Under the pieces are notes generated by a model. That model made no database searches, was not told the DNA's origin, and saw only the letters and a program-made list of their open reading frames with translations. Both the position numbers and the translations under genes were made by a program. This document shows positions 1-11,909 of a DNA stretch of 64,000 nucleotides, one piece after another. This stretch comes from Mesodorylaimus sp. YZB2_4. Taxonomy: Eukaryota; Nematoda; Enoplea; Dorylaimida; Dorylaimidae. Location of the stretch: the NCBI GenBank assembly GCA_030248295.1, contig JASANH010000838.1, positions 1 to 64,000 of the forward strand. Reading direction: 5' to 3'. Position 1 is the first letter of the stretch. Each line of letters starts with the position of its first letter.

Positions 1-279
1 ATGTACAGTAATGTACAGGTGGTGCACACACGAACCGTCATTTGTTGGCCTTCCAGTCCAACGTGCGGCCGGTCTGGAGACGGCAGTCGGACGTGATGGT
101 CGCGGAAAGGAAATGCGCCAGTCTGGCAGCAGCATTGAGGAACCTGTCGATGTGAATACCAGCGATCGCGATCTCGAGAATGCCATGGAAGAAACATCGA
201 AGAGCCGATCAAAGAAGATTTCCGTCGCGTTCGGATCGTAGCTCCGTTCAACAGCCACTCGTTCCTCCGTCGATGCCCG

Positions 280-2199
280 CCATCCGTCAAAGCGCAAAGC
301 AGAATTCTTCCGTCAGCAGATGCATTCGGGCAAGTCGTGCGTCCAAGACCAATGCCCCGCCAACAACGAGTACGACCCGTTCTGCTTCTGCCGACTGGAA
401 TCCCGTGAACGAAACAATCTGCAGATGGCCAACCGGAGATCAGTAAGCGCTCTTTCGTTCTATATTGTCACCCTGGCTGGCAGATCGTAGGCCTGTTTTG
501 ACACCGAGATGCTCTTCAGGGCGCACCCACCGGCTTGCGCAATCATGGCGACACGTGCCACGTGAACTTGAAGGTCCTCGCAAGTCCACTTCCCAACTGT
601 CCCTTTTAGACGCTGTACCACACACTTCTGATCCGGAGAAGTCTGTTCGAATGGAGGATGCCAGAGCCCGCCAATCGCGACCCGAGCAAGAAGTACGAGC
701 TCGTGGAAGAACTGCGCGATCTGTTCGTTCGAATGCAGGCTAGCTGGCAGACGTCGGTTTCTCCGCAAGGCTTCATCAGGGCGGCTGGTCTGAACGTGGC
801 GCTGAAGCAGGACGCTCAAGAATTTCAACTTCTCTTCCTGAACTGGGTCGATCAGGCGCTCGCGGTACGGCCGAGTGAAGAAAAGCTGCAGAGCTTGTTC
901 AAAAACAGGCTACGATCCGCGATCAGGTAGGCATTTTAGTCCTCGGATGGCAGCGCAGCCAGCTCTCCGTTCAGGTGTGGTGTGTGCCGCGCGGAGTCGG
1001 CGACTGACAATTTCTACAACCTCACCTTGCAGGCCAAGGACGTCGAAAACCTCGAACAAAGTCTGATCGTGAGTCTCTTCCTTGCGGTGGGTCACTTCTT
1101 CCTGGTTCCATCAATCCTCTTCATGTGCGCCCTTTCAGGAAGAACAAATCGATGGCTACCAGTGCCAGAACTGCGGCGAGCGGAAGGACGAGTAGAAGCG
1201 AGCGAGGCCAGTCGCGTTGCCTCGGTTCCTGATCTGCACTTGCTTCGATACCACTTCGGCAGGTGGTGAGGCCGCCAACTTGACTGATCTGCTTCTTTTC
1301 GCGTGTTTAGAGCGAGGAATTCGCAAACGAATCTGACGCACCCAGTCGCATTCCCGAACATTCTCAGCCTCCGCAACTTCCTGACCGAGGAACAAGTCCG
1401 TGAGTGGGGCGACGACGGATGTCGGTACAAACTGATGGCCATCCTGGTCCACCTGGGCGACGCGCAAGGCGGCCGCTACTTTGCCCGAATCCTAGTGGCG
1501 ACCGATGGCCGATGGTACACGTTCAACGACGAGAGTGTCACCCCATGCGCCGACGCAGGTAGGAGATCATGCGGGCCTAGAAGGGCTTCTACGACCTTCT
1601 CTCTTTGCAGACCGAGACGTCGATGTTCGCAATGCGTTCTTGTTCGTGTACGAGAAGATGAGGGACGTGGAGCGCAACGTGCAAGAACCCGCCCTGCCCA
1701 AACATCCAGAATGCGTCCATGGGGGCGACTGGCAATTGCCAGCGTTGTGGCAGCGCTACGACCAAGGCCTGTATGGATTCCGGAAGTTCTTGAGGAGCCT
1801 GAAGGTGCAAGATGGTGAGTCGACCTGGTCCGCCTTGTGAATAAAGTCCATTGATGGGAACGCTCTCGCCAGACTCAGTGATCCAATGGTTGCCCACCGA
1901 CTGGCTGGCCGACGTTGCCCAGATGATCAAAGACGCACCTTCAGAAACGACCGTAGCAGCCCCGAACATGAGGCTTCATCTATGCATTCACGATCGCCTG
2001 CCAAATTTCCATGGTCTGAAGGCAGTGAAGTCGGTCGAAGCGGAAGCGTTGTTTGATGCGGTGGCTGTGGCCTCTGTGCCGTTCGTCGTCGATTGGTTAG
2101 CATGTGCTTTGCCTTGTATTCGATCTGTGCCTCGAATGTATCTCCTTCAGATCCATCTTCTGTAACGAATGCGGCAATGGCTCGGGCGACGGGCAATGA
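280..2199 (+). pseudogene. USP48-like ubiquitin hydrolase, degenerate
   Basis: The exons read as a peptidase C19 domain closest to USP48. Inferred exons are about 280-442, 520-573, 610-926, 975-1068 and 1139-1268, then three or more further ones. The Cys box is GLRNHGDTCHVN, with the catalytic Cys codon at 556. A QDAQEF motif follows near 815. Two Cys pairs (CGVC and CQNC) match the zinc-binding finger of USP48. The segment GRWYTFNDESV and the downstream ...VIQWLPTDWL region also fit USP48. Several lesions are visible. A TAG at 1193-1195 sits inside the finger exon, a frameshift is needed near 1220-1235, and splicing into the exon at 2152 creates a stop. The catalytic His of the usual GHY motif is Arg (GRY, codon 1474-1476). 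The conserved C-terminal half of USP48 is missing. I infer a recent pseudogene or a non-catalytic relative. The 5' start was not resolved. Confidence 0.75.
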
Positions 2200-3433
2200 C
2201 TTTTCCCGCGAGTGATTCGTGACGTGTAGTAGGACGGTCTCGTTCTCACGTGCTGTGATCTTGGTTGTGTGCTGTCAATGTGTTCTGTTCGCGGGTGTCA
2301 TAAGCAGTGCTCAGCCACAGGGATGCAATATGGGGTGCACGGGCCTCGAAGCCTAGCTGCTGCTCTCCTTTCTGGTCTCATTAGGATAGGTTGGAGGAGG
2401 GGAGCCAATGGAGACTAGAGTAGCTTTCGAGGTTCCCCCTAAGAGATATACAGTAAGCGATAAGTGCCCGTAAGTAAAGGACTCCTCTTAAAGCAAACTA
2501 CTGTTTGGAGATGGAAGATGCCATTTGAAACGGATAATTGAAATTTAGTCGCCGCGGCACCTGTCGCTCAGAGGCGCCTATTTGATAATGAATGAGCATG
2601 CGAGGCAAAGCTTCCCAATGTCTTGGAAGCTTTGCCAGCAGAGCCATTCTGTCAAGATAAAGAGCATCATATTCTTTGTGCTCGACCATGCCCAATCTCT
2701 TATGAGCTCGGTCGAGTTGAGAAAGGTCGTAGAATTATCGGAGCTGATGTCATTCAAGCAAAACGTCGCTGGCGGAAAGATCGGAAGTCTCAATCCTCCG
2801 TGAGGACAGGGACCCTGAAGAAACCGACCCAGACTAGTGTATAAGTGCATATAGATCTGCAACCTTCACAGCACATGCGCAGGTGGCTAATATGTAGTTA
2901 GTTCTTACCCTTGGAAAGCTGCATGAGTGATAAACAGGTGCAGAATGGATGGTGCAAGGAGTCGGACAGTGCAGTGTAAATTTCCTTAACTGTAGGCGTG
3001 CCTCACCGAATGATGAAACGAAGTTTTGCAAAGTATCTGCTAAGCACCTAACCCAGTCTGATTCGAGTGTCAACAAAAGTAAGAGCGGTCTCGGACGGGA
3101 GATAACGTCGTCTTGACTTTCATTTTCAAAATTGTAAATCATGACGTCACCATACCGACGGAATGACAAATCAGGGAGTGAGACATGTATTCTGAATCAT
3201 TTGTAAAGTTCGATATTGAGGACGTCTAAAATCTCGATCTGTATCTCACTCGCTGTGCGTGCTAGTTGGTCTACCGAAATTCAAATTTCCCGCTCTTACT
3301 TACACCGTTGTCTGCTGAAAGAGGGAATTACTTTGAATCCCTAATTTGGTTGGATTTAGAAAGCTGTGGGGCCTTTTTGTTAGTTGAGTTCTATTTTCTC
3401 TCTGCTTAAGTTTTTTCTCACTCGATCGTAGCA
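2200..3433. other. intergenic, no gene recognised
   Basis: This stretch separates the USP48-like gene from DHFR. Short overlapping ORFs on both strands show no recognisable domain or consistent exon pattern. The last 100 bases are presumably the DHFR promoter and 5' UTR. Confidence 0.5.
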
Positions 3434-4876
<1,443 letters not shown>

Positions 4877-5068
4877 ATATGTGATCGGTTTTCTTACTCG
4901 GTATTTTCAAGTAACATATTTTCATGCTTTTCAATTGGGTTTTTCCAAGAAATTGCTAAATGCTGATTCAGCTGAAGATTAGAGGTCTCCAATACAATTC
5001 TTTTCCTCCGTGTTTCATACATTTCCAAGTGCGCTTACGTGTTTACGGGCCTACCGTTCGGCCAATAA

Positions 5069-5794
5069 GCCTTCGAACTGATCGATCAGTACTCGGGTCT
5101 GAATCTGACGCCGATACCTCGAGTTGCTCCACCGCCGCCAGTCGTGCCGCAGCAGCAAGACGCCGGGCAGCCACCCGTGCTCGCTCCCCCGCCCATGCTC
5201 GCTACACCACCGCCAGTGCAAGAACTGCCACCGCCCTTTGGCGCCGACGCAACGCCACTACCGCCAGCTGCGCCGCTGCCCCAAGAGGCACCGAAGGAGG
5301 GAGAAGAGGAGGGTGCCGACGAAGGAGGGCCGAAGAAAAAAAAGAAGGTAAGTCCTGAAAGGGTCTGATCCGGTAACGTTCAGACTGCATTCCGCATTCT
5401 TCCTTTTCAGTCCAAAAAAGGGAAGAAAGGCAGCAAGAAGGGCGGCGCTGCGACGGAAGAAGGGGGCAAAAAGAAGTCGAAGCGGTCCAAGAAGAAGAGC
5501 AAAAAGTCGAAGAAGGGCAAAGAGGCCGAGGCGGGAGCGGAACCAGGCGCGCCGGAAGGTGGCGGAGGGAAGAAGAAGTCGAAAAAGTCGAAACGCAGCA
5601 AGAAGTCCAAGGGTGGATCGGAGGCGGAAGGAGAGAGCGGTGGCGAGAAGAAGAAGAAATCGAAGCGATCGAAGAAGTCCAAGAAGGGCAAGAAATCCAA
5701 GAAAGGCAAGAAATCCAAGAAAGGTGGAGCCGAAGTGCCCGAAGGTGGACCGTCGCCGCCGCCGCAGCTGGAAGAAGCCCCACCTGACGTGTGA
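5069..5794 (+). CDS. Pro-rich / Lys-Ser-rich low-complexity protein, start unclear
   Basis: Two exons are clear: about 5069 (or 5090)-5347 and 5411-5794, ending GTG TGA, with a 63-bp GT-AG intron. The first exon encodes a Pro-rich stretch (PIPRVAPPPPVV and similar) and then an acidic Gly/Glu patch. The second is almost entirely Lys-Ser-Lys and Lys-Gly-Lys repeats such as KKSKRSKK and KKGKKSKK, closing with a Pro-rich tail. The product would be extremely basic, like histone H1 tails or nucleic-acid-packing proteins; the function is unknown. No in-frame ATG precedes the Pro-rich part. The frame is open only back to a TAA at 5066-5068, with coding-like sequence upstream (VFTGLPFGQ) in the same frame. 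Either an upstream exon is missed, the gene is broken there, or translation begins at the ATG near 5194. Confidence 0.6.
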
Positions 5795-6873
5795 TGAGCA
5801 AGTGATCGTGGGTGATGACTGACCGTTGTAAGCTGGCTGTGCCTTCTCTGCCTCTCGAGTTCTCGCCTGTGTCTTCTGGTGAATGAACAGAAAAATGTCG
5901 CATAACTTGACAAAATGCAGACAGCGGGACTGCACTGATCGTAACAGCAGACGATTGACTCGCACACGGCATGCACTGTCCGATTTATTGCATCCAGCCA
6001 AAGATGTACACAATTGTAGGTCAGTCCCAAATGCGCCAAAGCTTGAAGAAGAGGTGTGAGTACTGATAGCCCACTAGTTTCAGCGAGTAGGAAAGAAGTT
6101 TTACAATATTCATGGCCTAAACTGACCTCGTCATGGCTAGCAGTTATGATATGATAAGCAAGGCCGTGAGGTGACTGACTCTCCCGGCGTATCTCTCTGT
6201 AATAGCCCTACATTGGAGAAGATACCGCGGGGAACGAGTGGTCTCTAAAACCCTCCAGGCAGGTCACCTAGTCGTAGGTGCCAGACATCAAGCCGACGGG
6301 TTTCAGCCTCACCTAGAGGAGCGTACCGAGTGGCCAACGAAGGCAACTGATACGCTTTATGCGAGGCTAGTCAAGGCAACCACATACCCTATCTTCTCCA
6401 CAGAACAAATACGCTTACTACACTTCTAACGTCTCCACTATGTATGAGAACCTCCAACTAGGGCATCCTGTCTGTGTGCCTGCACCAGCGTCCTGGGATG
6501 ATTTTCCCGCATTTTTTTATGCGCAGGACCTGATCCCTCTGTATCATCTGTTTTCTTTGGGAATGCTTGTATCATTTGTTTTCTTTGGGAATGTACACGC
6601 GGCACCATGCAAAACGTGGGGGCGTGCATATTCTCAAAGAAAATAGGTTATAGCTTCACCTTTTTGGATACACATTCACACTGCGACTCTAAGCCAGCTG
6701 ACCGAATGAAGTACAGACAGTACGATCACTAAGGTGCTTTCGCTTATGCTTTTATGCAATCTGCAAGGTCTGTAAGCACAGCTTGTGAAATTTTATGGAA
6801 GTAGACATTGTCGAAGGACGATACAACACTACGTCAGCGAGAACACTCTGCACCGAGGATCACTCAGACAGCT
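5795..6873. other. intergenic, no gene recognised
   Basis: This stretch contains the 3' ends of the Lys-rich gene (plus) and the BTB gene (minus). A short inverted-repeat element lies at about 6548-6652. Otherwise I see no coding exon. Confidence 0.45.
6548..6652. repeat. short fold-back element, TGTTTTCTTTGGGAAT family
   Basis: Two tandem copies of TTTTCTTTGGGAATG face an inverted arm ending CAAAGAAAATAGG, with a GC-rich centre. The same arm sequence occurs inverted at 34354-34445 and as one arm near 53450-53470. This supports a small repeated hairpin family. Confidence 0.6.
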
Positions 6874-7763
6874 TCACTCTTTCTTCATGCGACGGAAACG
6901 CTTCGACTCCAACATCATCTCAGTGAGCAGCTGCGGCTCCTCGTGGATCATTTTTCGCCACTCCTCGTTCCTGCGCGCCTCCTCGGAGTTGTTGTACAAG
7001 CACCTGAAGCAGACAGACTTGGCGGCGGTCATTCGGTGCTCTTCGGCTTCGACCAACATTTGCAGGGCGGCGTCGACGCTCGAGACTTGCTGGGCGGCCA
7101 TCTCCCGTTCGCACACGCGCATCAGGTCGGTCACTTCGTAGGTGGACGCCAAAACGTGCACCAACGGGGCCAGCTGGGAATAGGGCATTGATGAGGACTG
7201 GCTTATCAGAATCATCCATGCCATCTCACCTTGGAGAAGTCGTCGCTGGGGTCCTGGCGATAGATGAATCGAAGGAGCTCCTCGACCACGTCGTCGTCCA
7301 TTTCGTCCATGTAGACCATGTTCATGTCGGTGACTTCGGACTCCTCCTGCAGAAAAGCCGCGTAGGCTGGCGAAATGGCGTGGACGATTTGAGAGTGGAC
7401 GTGGAATTGCGTGCCTCCCTTGGTCATGATCATCTTGTCGCTGCAGGCGTGCCTCTTCCTCAGTCGATCGCTGTTCCGCAACACGGCCAGCACGCCCTGC
7501 GAGAACGAGCTGAGTTTCTCGGAGTCGTCCTGCTTCAAAGGTCGCTAGTCCAGATTTTCCTTCATCCACTCCAGCGACGCCTCGAACATTTTCTCCAGCT
7601 TGTCCGGACGATTCGAGACACGAGCCCAGTCTCGTTCTTTGACAATCTTCTGACCAAGTCCAGGATCTGAAAGGGAACAATGTTGGTTCCCAGCAGCCGA
7701 ACTGTCACACAGAAAGATACCTGCTTGATGGGCAGGCTCTCGTTGCCATAGTTCACCCCTATC
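6874..7763 (-). pseudogene. BTB-BACK domain protein, broken
   Basis: Minus-strand exons are about 7763-7721, 7666-7230 and 7173-6874 (stop TGA), with GT-AG introns. The middle exon encodes a BTB/POZ core: GGTQFHVHSQIVHAISPAY, then MNMVYMDEMDDDVVEELL and RFIYRQD. The last exon is a BACK-like helical region (STYEVTDLMRVCEREMA ... AAKSVCFRCLYNN). Such proteins usually act as substrate adaptors for cullin-3 ligases, and nematodes have many MATH-BTB paralogs. No MATH domain was seen. Two lesions break the gene. The first exon (VNYGNESLPIKQ) joins the next in one reading frame, but the coding signal switches frame near 7650. An in-frame TAG at 7545-7547 then separates the segment EWMKENLD from RPLKQDDSEKL. 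I infer a recent pseudogene, or base errors in the assembly. Confidence 0.75.
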
Positions 7764-7980
7764 TAACCGTCTAGCCATACGAAATGTTCGGTTGGCACAT
7801 GATCAGAATGGCTGATTGATTGCGTGGCATAGTTGCAAAGGACAAAAGTAACGGAAACTTTTTACAAACTGTGAGACATGCAGTCAGGCGCATCATGGAA
7901 CATGGAAACGAGCAGACGGCAAACACGACACTCCCTCTTCAACCCCTCGCAGACTACAAAAAAAAAAAAAAAAACACACA

Positions 7981-9483
7981 TCACATGACCACATCACCAG
8001 TTCGATTTGCCTGAGTCATTTTTGACCGCGGAACCCCTGGTTTGGTTGCGCGCGTTTGGGACCCAAGGAAACGGGATTCAGGTGTGGGGGACTTGGGCAC
8101 AATCGTCGGGTCGTGCTTCAGTCCAACGGCTGGTTCGCTGCCTGACGAAGGGTTCGAGTTTTCTGCGGTCGACTTGAGGATGGTCGTGTTCTGACGAGGC
8201 GCCTGCAAAGTGTGTGGGTTCATGCGCATGTAGCCCACGCGATCTTGAGCCGACGGGATCTGGCAGTGGGACGTGTAGAGCGTCATGTTCATGGGCCTCT
8301 TGACATTGGGTGACTTGGCCAGGGATCGCTTCGTTTCCGCGTCGATGGCTGATTGATTGTCCGTGATCATTATCGAAGGAGGCTGTTTTTTCGCCATCCG
8401 CACTTGGGTCGCCTTCAGAGTCTTCATGTCCTCTAGATTCTCTTCCGCCTTGGCTGGTTCGCTCTGTTTCGGCTTGGGACTTGGGCTCGCCTTGACCTTG
8501 GCTCCTTTGTCAGCGATGCACGTTTGTGATGTGAGCAGCATCTTGTCCGCTGCGACGGATGCTTTCTTTGGGGCCAGCTGCTTCCCTTTTTGTGCCGCTC
8601 GCTTGCCTTGTTTGGCCGCCTGCTTGCCTTTTTGTGCCGCCTGCTTGCGTTGTTGGGCTTTCTTCTTGATCGCCAGTTCGTTCAGTTTCTTTTGGCGACG
8701 ACGACGCACCACGCAGACCGTGAGAAGCAGAGCGAATACGAGGACGCCGACGAGCGCGCAGCCGCCGAGCAAAGCCCATCGCCAATCGAAACCGTCTTCC
8801 TTCTTCTGGCCAGTCGGCCCGGCGAGTAGAGGATTGGCGGTCGACATCCCAGCTTCGATGAGCCGCTCCGATTCGCAGACCAGCAGGGCCTCGAACTTTC
8901 TCAGCCTCTCCATCATGCTGTCGTCCAAAGTGCACGGTACATTTTTCCATTCGATCGTGTAATTCTTGTCTTCGACTGGACCGACCAAGTTCCCGATGCC
9001 CAACATGCATCCATCCGTTGTCAGGGTCGACGGGTCCCACCATTGACGTGGAGGAGGGGATTCTTGCAATGTGCTGCTGTCATACAGCCATCGCCACTTG
9101 GATAGATCGGTCGAGTTTGCGGCATCATCTTCGTCTCGCATCACACCCAGCCAAAAGACGCACATCTTGGCCGATTGCACGATGACTTGCTGCACGTCCC
9201 AGTCGTCGAGTAGTGCATCGATCTTTGCCACCGAGTCGAGCTTTGCCATCATCCAGACGTGTTCATCGTTGGTCAGATTGGCGCACCCGTCCATTGCCGC
9301 TTTTATCCGATTCGAAAGATTGCCTATCATGCGGGCGTACAGGCATTTTCCAGATTCATACTCGACCGCGTGTTTCTTGTCGACGTCCTGGCACTTAAAC
9401 CGTTGACTCCACACCAGCATTAGCGAGAACCAAAAGCAGCTAGCGAGGAGGACCACGCGAGAGAGGCGCACCAAAGCGGCCAT
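7981..9483 (-). CDS. intronless single-pass membrane C-type-lectin-like protein
   Basis: One uninterrupted 500-codon ORF ends in TGA. The N-terminus has a signal peptide (about residues 1-26, VVLLASCFWFSLML). Next comes an extracellular region of about 210 residues with the layout of a C-type lectin fold. It contains WMMAKLDS, CVFWLGV, WRWLYDSS, a Cys-flanked WKNVPC segment near the end and a closing LVCE. No EPN or QPD sugar-binding triplet is visible, so Ca-dependent sugar binding is doubtful. Residues around 248-272 form a transmembrane helix (LLGGCALVGVLVFALLLTVC) followed by RRRR. The cytoplasmic tail of about 225 residues opens with a basic repeat (QAAQKGKQAAKQGKRAAQ) and is Ser/Pro/Lys-rich. 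It shares topology and lack of introns with the gene at 27024-28397. Ligand and role are unknown. Confidence 0.8.
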   Translation of the reverse strand: MAALVRLSRVVLLASCFWFSLMLVWSQRFKCQDVDKKHAVEYESGKCLYARMIGNLSNRIKAAMDGCANLTNDEHVWMMAKLDSVAKIDALLDDWDVQQVIVQSAKMCVFWLGVMRDEDDAANSTDLSKWRWLYDSSTLQESPPPRQWWDPSTLTTDGCMLGIGNLVGPVEDKNYTIEWKNVPCTLDDSMMERLRKFEALLVCESERLIEAGMSTANPLLAGPTGQKKEDGFDWRWALLGGCALVGVLVFALLLTVCVVRRRRQKKLNELAIKKKAQQRKQAAQKGKQAAKQGKRAAQKGKQLAPKKASVAADKMLLTSQTCIADKGAKVKASPSPKPKQSEPAKAEENLEDMKTLKATQVRMAKKQPPSIMITDNQSAIDAETKRSLAKSPNVKRPMNMTLYTSHCQIPSAQDRVGYMRMNPHTLQAPRQNTTILKSTAENSNPSSGSEPAVGLKHDPTIVPKSPTPESRFLGSQTRATKPGVPRSKMTQANRTGDVVM

Positions 9484-10152
9484 GCTTCACCACAAACAGG
9501 CAACAGAATGATGGAACGTCCGCACGCGTGCAGTATTGTATGCACTGTAATGTTTGCTGCTTTAGCTGACAAGTTGTGAGCTGACGATGAGTTGTGGCCG
9601 AGTTGAGTTGTGAGCAGACTGAACATTGTCTGAAACTGAAGTGCTTCTTTTCTAACAGGCGCAAATCTTCAATCAATTCCGCATCCCGCACCCTCAGTGC
9701 AGCAGGTAAGTAGGGTTCACGATCAGCAGGACCAAAAGCGGGCGAACACTTATCAAAATCTGTATGAATGAAAAAGTCAGGTCGGAAAGCGTGTCCTTGC
9801 ATACATACATGCATACATAACGTTACATTTGCTTGCATTGAGAGCAATCGATGATAGGTGAAACCGCTCGCTCTTATAGTTTTATATGGCACTAACAGAT
9901 TGAGACTGTGAGGTAGGAAAGATCATACTCTATTTCTCGCGAGACGTAACACATGCCGTACAAACTTTTCTTGCGAATCGTTGCTCGAATCATTGAAAAT
10001 CTTTGCATTTGCGGCTGACCTTGCAGTATGTTCGAGTTGTGGGTACGATGATGGAGTGACCTTACGAGGGGCCCCAAACACAACGGTGCTACTGCTGGTG
10101 TCAACTGTAATTTATTCGCAGTTTCTGGGTTGGTCAGTTAAAAATTCAGAAT
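9484..10152. other. intergenic upstream of the lectin-like gene
   Basis: This is the presumed promoter side of the minus-strand lectin-like gene. No supported gene or RNA was seen. Confidence 0.4.
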
Positions 10153-10262
10153 ACGCGAAAAGACTCACTGCCGACACTTGCTGCGGGTTTCTGGCACTTC
10201 ATGTAAGCCAATCGAGCCTACTGTAGAGTCTTCCCGTCCAAGTGAGGAGTTTGTTGGTGACT
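10153..10262. repeat. direct repeat, left copy, flanking the LINE fragment
   Basis: About 110 bp, including TTTCTGGCACTTCATGT and CCAATCGAGCCTACTGTAGAG, recur in the same orientation with about 80-85% identity at 11053-11160, on the other side of the reverse-transcriptase remnant. Confidence 0.7.
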
Positions 10263-10289
10263 CAAACTCACACTCATTTTTTACTCATC

Positions 10290-11025
10290 GTCCAAGCAAA
10301 TACATGCACTCAAGGAGGGAGAGACACAGGAAAAACGTAAATGGATTAAAATTAAAAGCGTGGACCAACCAGCTTTTTTGAAGGCATCAGAATAAGAGCT
10401 GGTAAAATCATTCAATACTAGTCTAAGCGCATACCTACGAGCACGTTCCAATTGATCAATATCAGTCTTTAAAAGAGGATACCATGCCACGGAAATATAT
10501 TCTGTAATTGATCTTATAGACTAATCATAAACTTTCATAAAAACAGGAGGCGGTGCATGTCTACCTAATTTCCTCCTAATCGTAAGTGCTCCAATCATAG
10601 CATTGCATCGACGCACTATGCCACATAAATGCTCACTATATTTCATATCCGACGTGAACAAAATACCCAGATATGTTACCTCGAAGTGCCACGTTAAAGC
10701 TTGCTCGCACAATTGCAAATTTGGCAGCAGATCGATTTTAGAATGACCATATCGAAACAAAATCACTTGCGATTTGGCAGTGTTGAAAATTAGCCCAACA
10801 GAATCGATCCAGTCTGAGATTAAGTTGATAGCAGCTTGTACCAGATGCTGAGCTTCCATAATATACGCCACAGGAATGAAAAGACATCATCCACACACGC
10901 CTGGAGCAGGAAATTCGGGAAACTGTCCGAAAACGCCGTAATAACGACTTCATATACAACACGAAGAGTGTGAGGCCGAGTACACTCCCCTGTGGGACGT
11001 CCCTTGGAACTGGTACCCAGTATGA
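10290..11025 (-). mobile_element. decayed non-LTR retrotransposon (reverse transcriptase fragment)
   Basis: Reading the minus strand, WVPVPRDVPQGSVLGLTLF matches the RT block that precedes the catalytic YADD motif in LINEs. A VDDV segment in another frame follows. A 116-codon frame near 10871-10521 then carries NTAKSQVILF and VTYLGILFTSDMKYSEH, typical of the RT palm and thumb. Next comes a segment with ITEYISVAWYPLL and QLERARRYALRLV. Frameshifts and an in-frame stop separate the blocks, so the element is dead. No endonuclease domain or poly-A tail was found. It lies between two direct repeats (10153-10262 and 11053-11160). The CR1/Jockey/RTE clade was not resolved. Confidence 0.75.
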
Positions 11026-11052
11026 AGAGCAATCACCGATTACAGTTCAGTA

Positions 11053-11160
11053 TACACGAAAGGACTCACGACCGACATTTGCTGCGGATTTCTGGCACTT
11101 CATGTGAGCCAATCGAGTCTACTGTAGAGACCCCCTTCCAAGTGATGACTTCGTTGGTGA
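11053..11160. repeat. direct repeat, right copy, flanking the LINE fragment
   Basis: This is the second copy of the repeat at 10153-10262 (same orientation, about 80-85% identical, about 900 bp apart). Confidence 0.7.
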
Positions 11161-11421
11161 CAATGACGACTTGCGGACGAAGAGCAGCACTTCACAAAAC
11201 ATGGTTTACCCTGCCGCGAATCAAACACCATCGCGGGAGTGACAGACGCATAACCTCGGCTACATGGGGTACATTGGTCGGTCCTGATCACGCCCTGGTG
11301 AACACGGTTTTGAATGACATCTTTCACAAGGTCAGATTAACGATCCCAGCTGTCAGATTTATGTTTGATTCTCGAAGTAAACGTAGCGCGGGCTACGTCA
11401 AGCGCAGGAAGTCTCTACATG

Positions 11422-11760
11422 TTAATTTACATTAAAAACTTTCCTCGCATGTTTACAATTTGCCTCACATGTTTCTTTCGTCACAAAATTATTAGCATTT
11501 CCTTGACAGCCGCCATAAATGAACTGAACGCATTTCCCCCTTTGGTAACCAAACCGCCGAAAGTAGGCTTTGCATGGTCCAGTCACGAGTGGGAGGAAAC
11601 AGCCTGGGTTCTTCTTTGCCTTCGCGGCACCAAAAATCTAAAGATTAGTTGGAGAGGCACCCTGTAAGAGGGCAATCATGTAATAAACCTCTCAGGCATG
11701 TATTACCTGAGCCATCAGTACGCAGCTCAAAATAAGAATCATAGGTGCCTGTGACTGCAT
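11422..11760 (-). CDS. secreted single-Kunitz protease inhibitor
   Basis: This two-exon gene is too short to stand out as an ORF. Exon 1 (11760-11707) encodes an 18-residue signal peptide, [19 protein letters not shown] 69-bp GT-AG intron follows. Exon 2 (11637-11422) encodes about 71 residues and stops with TAA; the total is 89 residues. The domain has the six Kunitz cysteines in correct order: [32 protein letters not shown]. The P1 position after the second Cys is Lys, which predicts inhibition of trypsin-like serine proteases. The GGC and Asn-Asn-F motifs are conserved. The product is probably secreted and stabilised by three disulfides. The only uncertainty is a choice between two nearby acceptors; the one at 11638-11639 keeps the frame in phase 0. 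Confidence 0.85.
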
Positions 11761-11909
11761 TGTCCTTTTCGTAGCAACAGCCCAATGTGGAAAGAAATAA
11801 GAAATCGACGATAGATTTATATAAACAGAAATGTGAGGGAGCAAAGAAGAAACAGGTTTGAATATTACGAGGCTGCTTAGCAATGGAACGTTAACTTACA
11901 TAAACGTGA

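Noticed and set aside
1092-1467. Minus-strand ORFs over the USP48-like gene
   Set aside because: They overlap exons with recognisable USP motifs on the plus strand and have no domain themselves.
5202-6039. Long minus-strand ORFs (up to 256 codons) opposite the Lys-rich gene
   Set aside because: They are mirror readings of Lys/Ser repeats, giving Leu/Phe/Ser-rich nonsense; the plus strand has the splice sites and stop.
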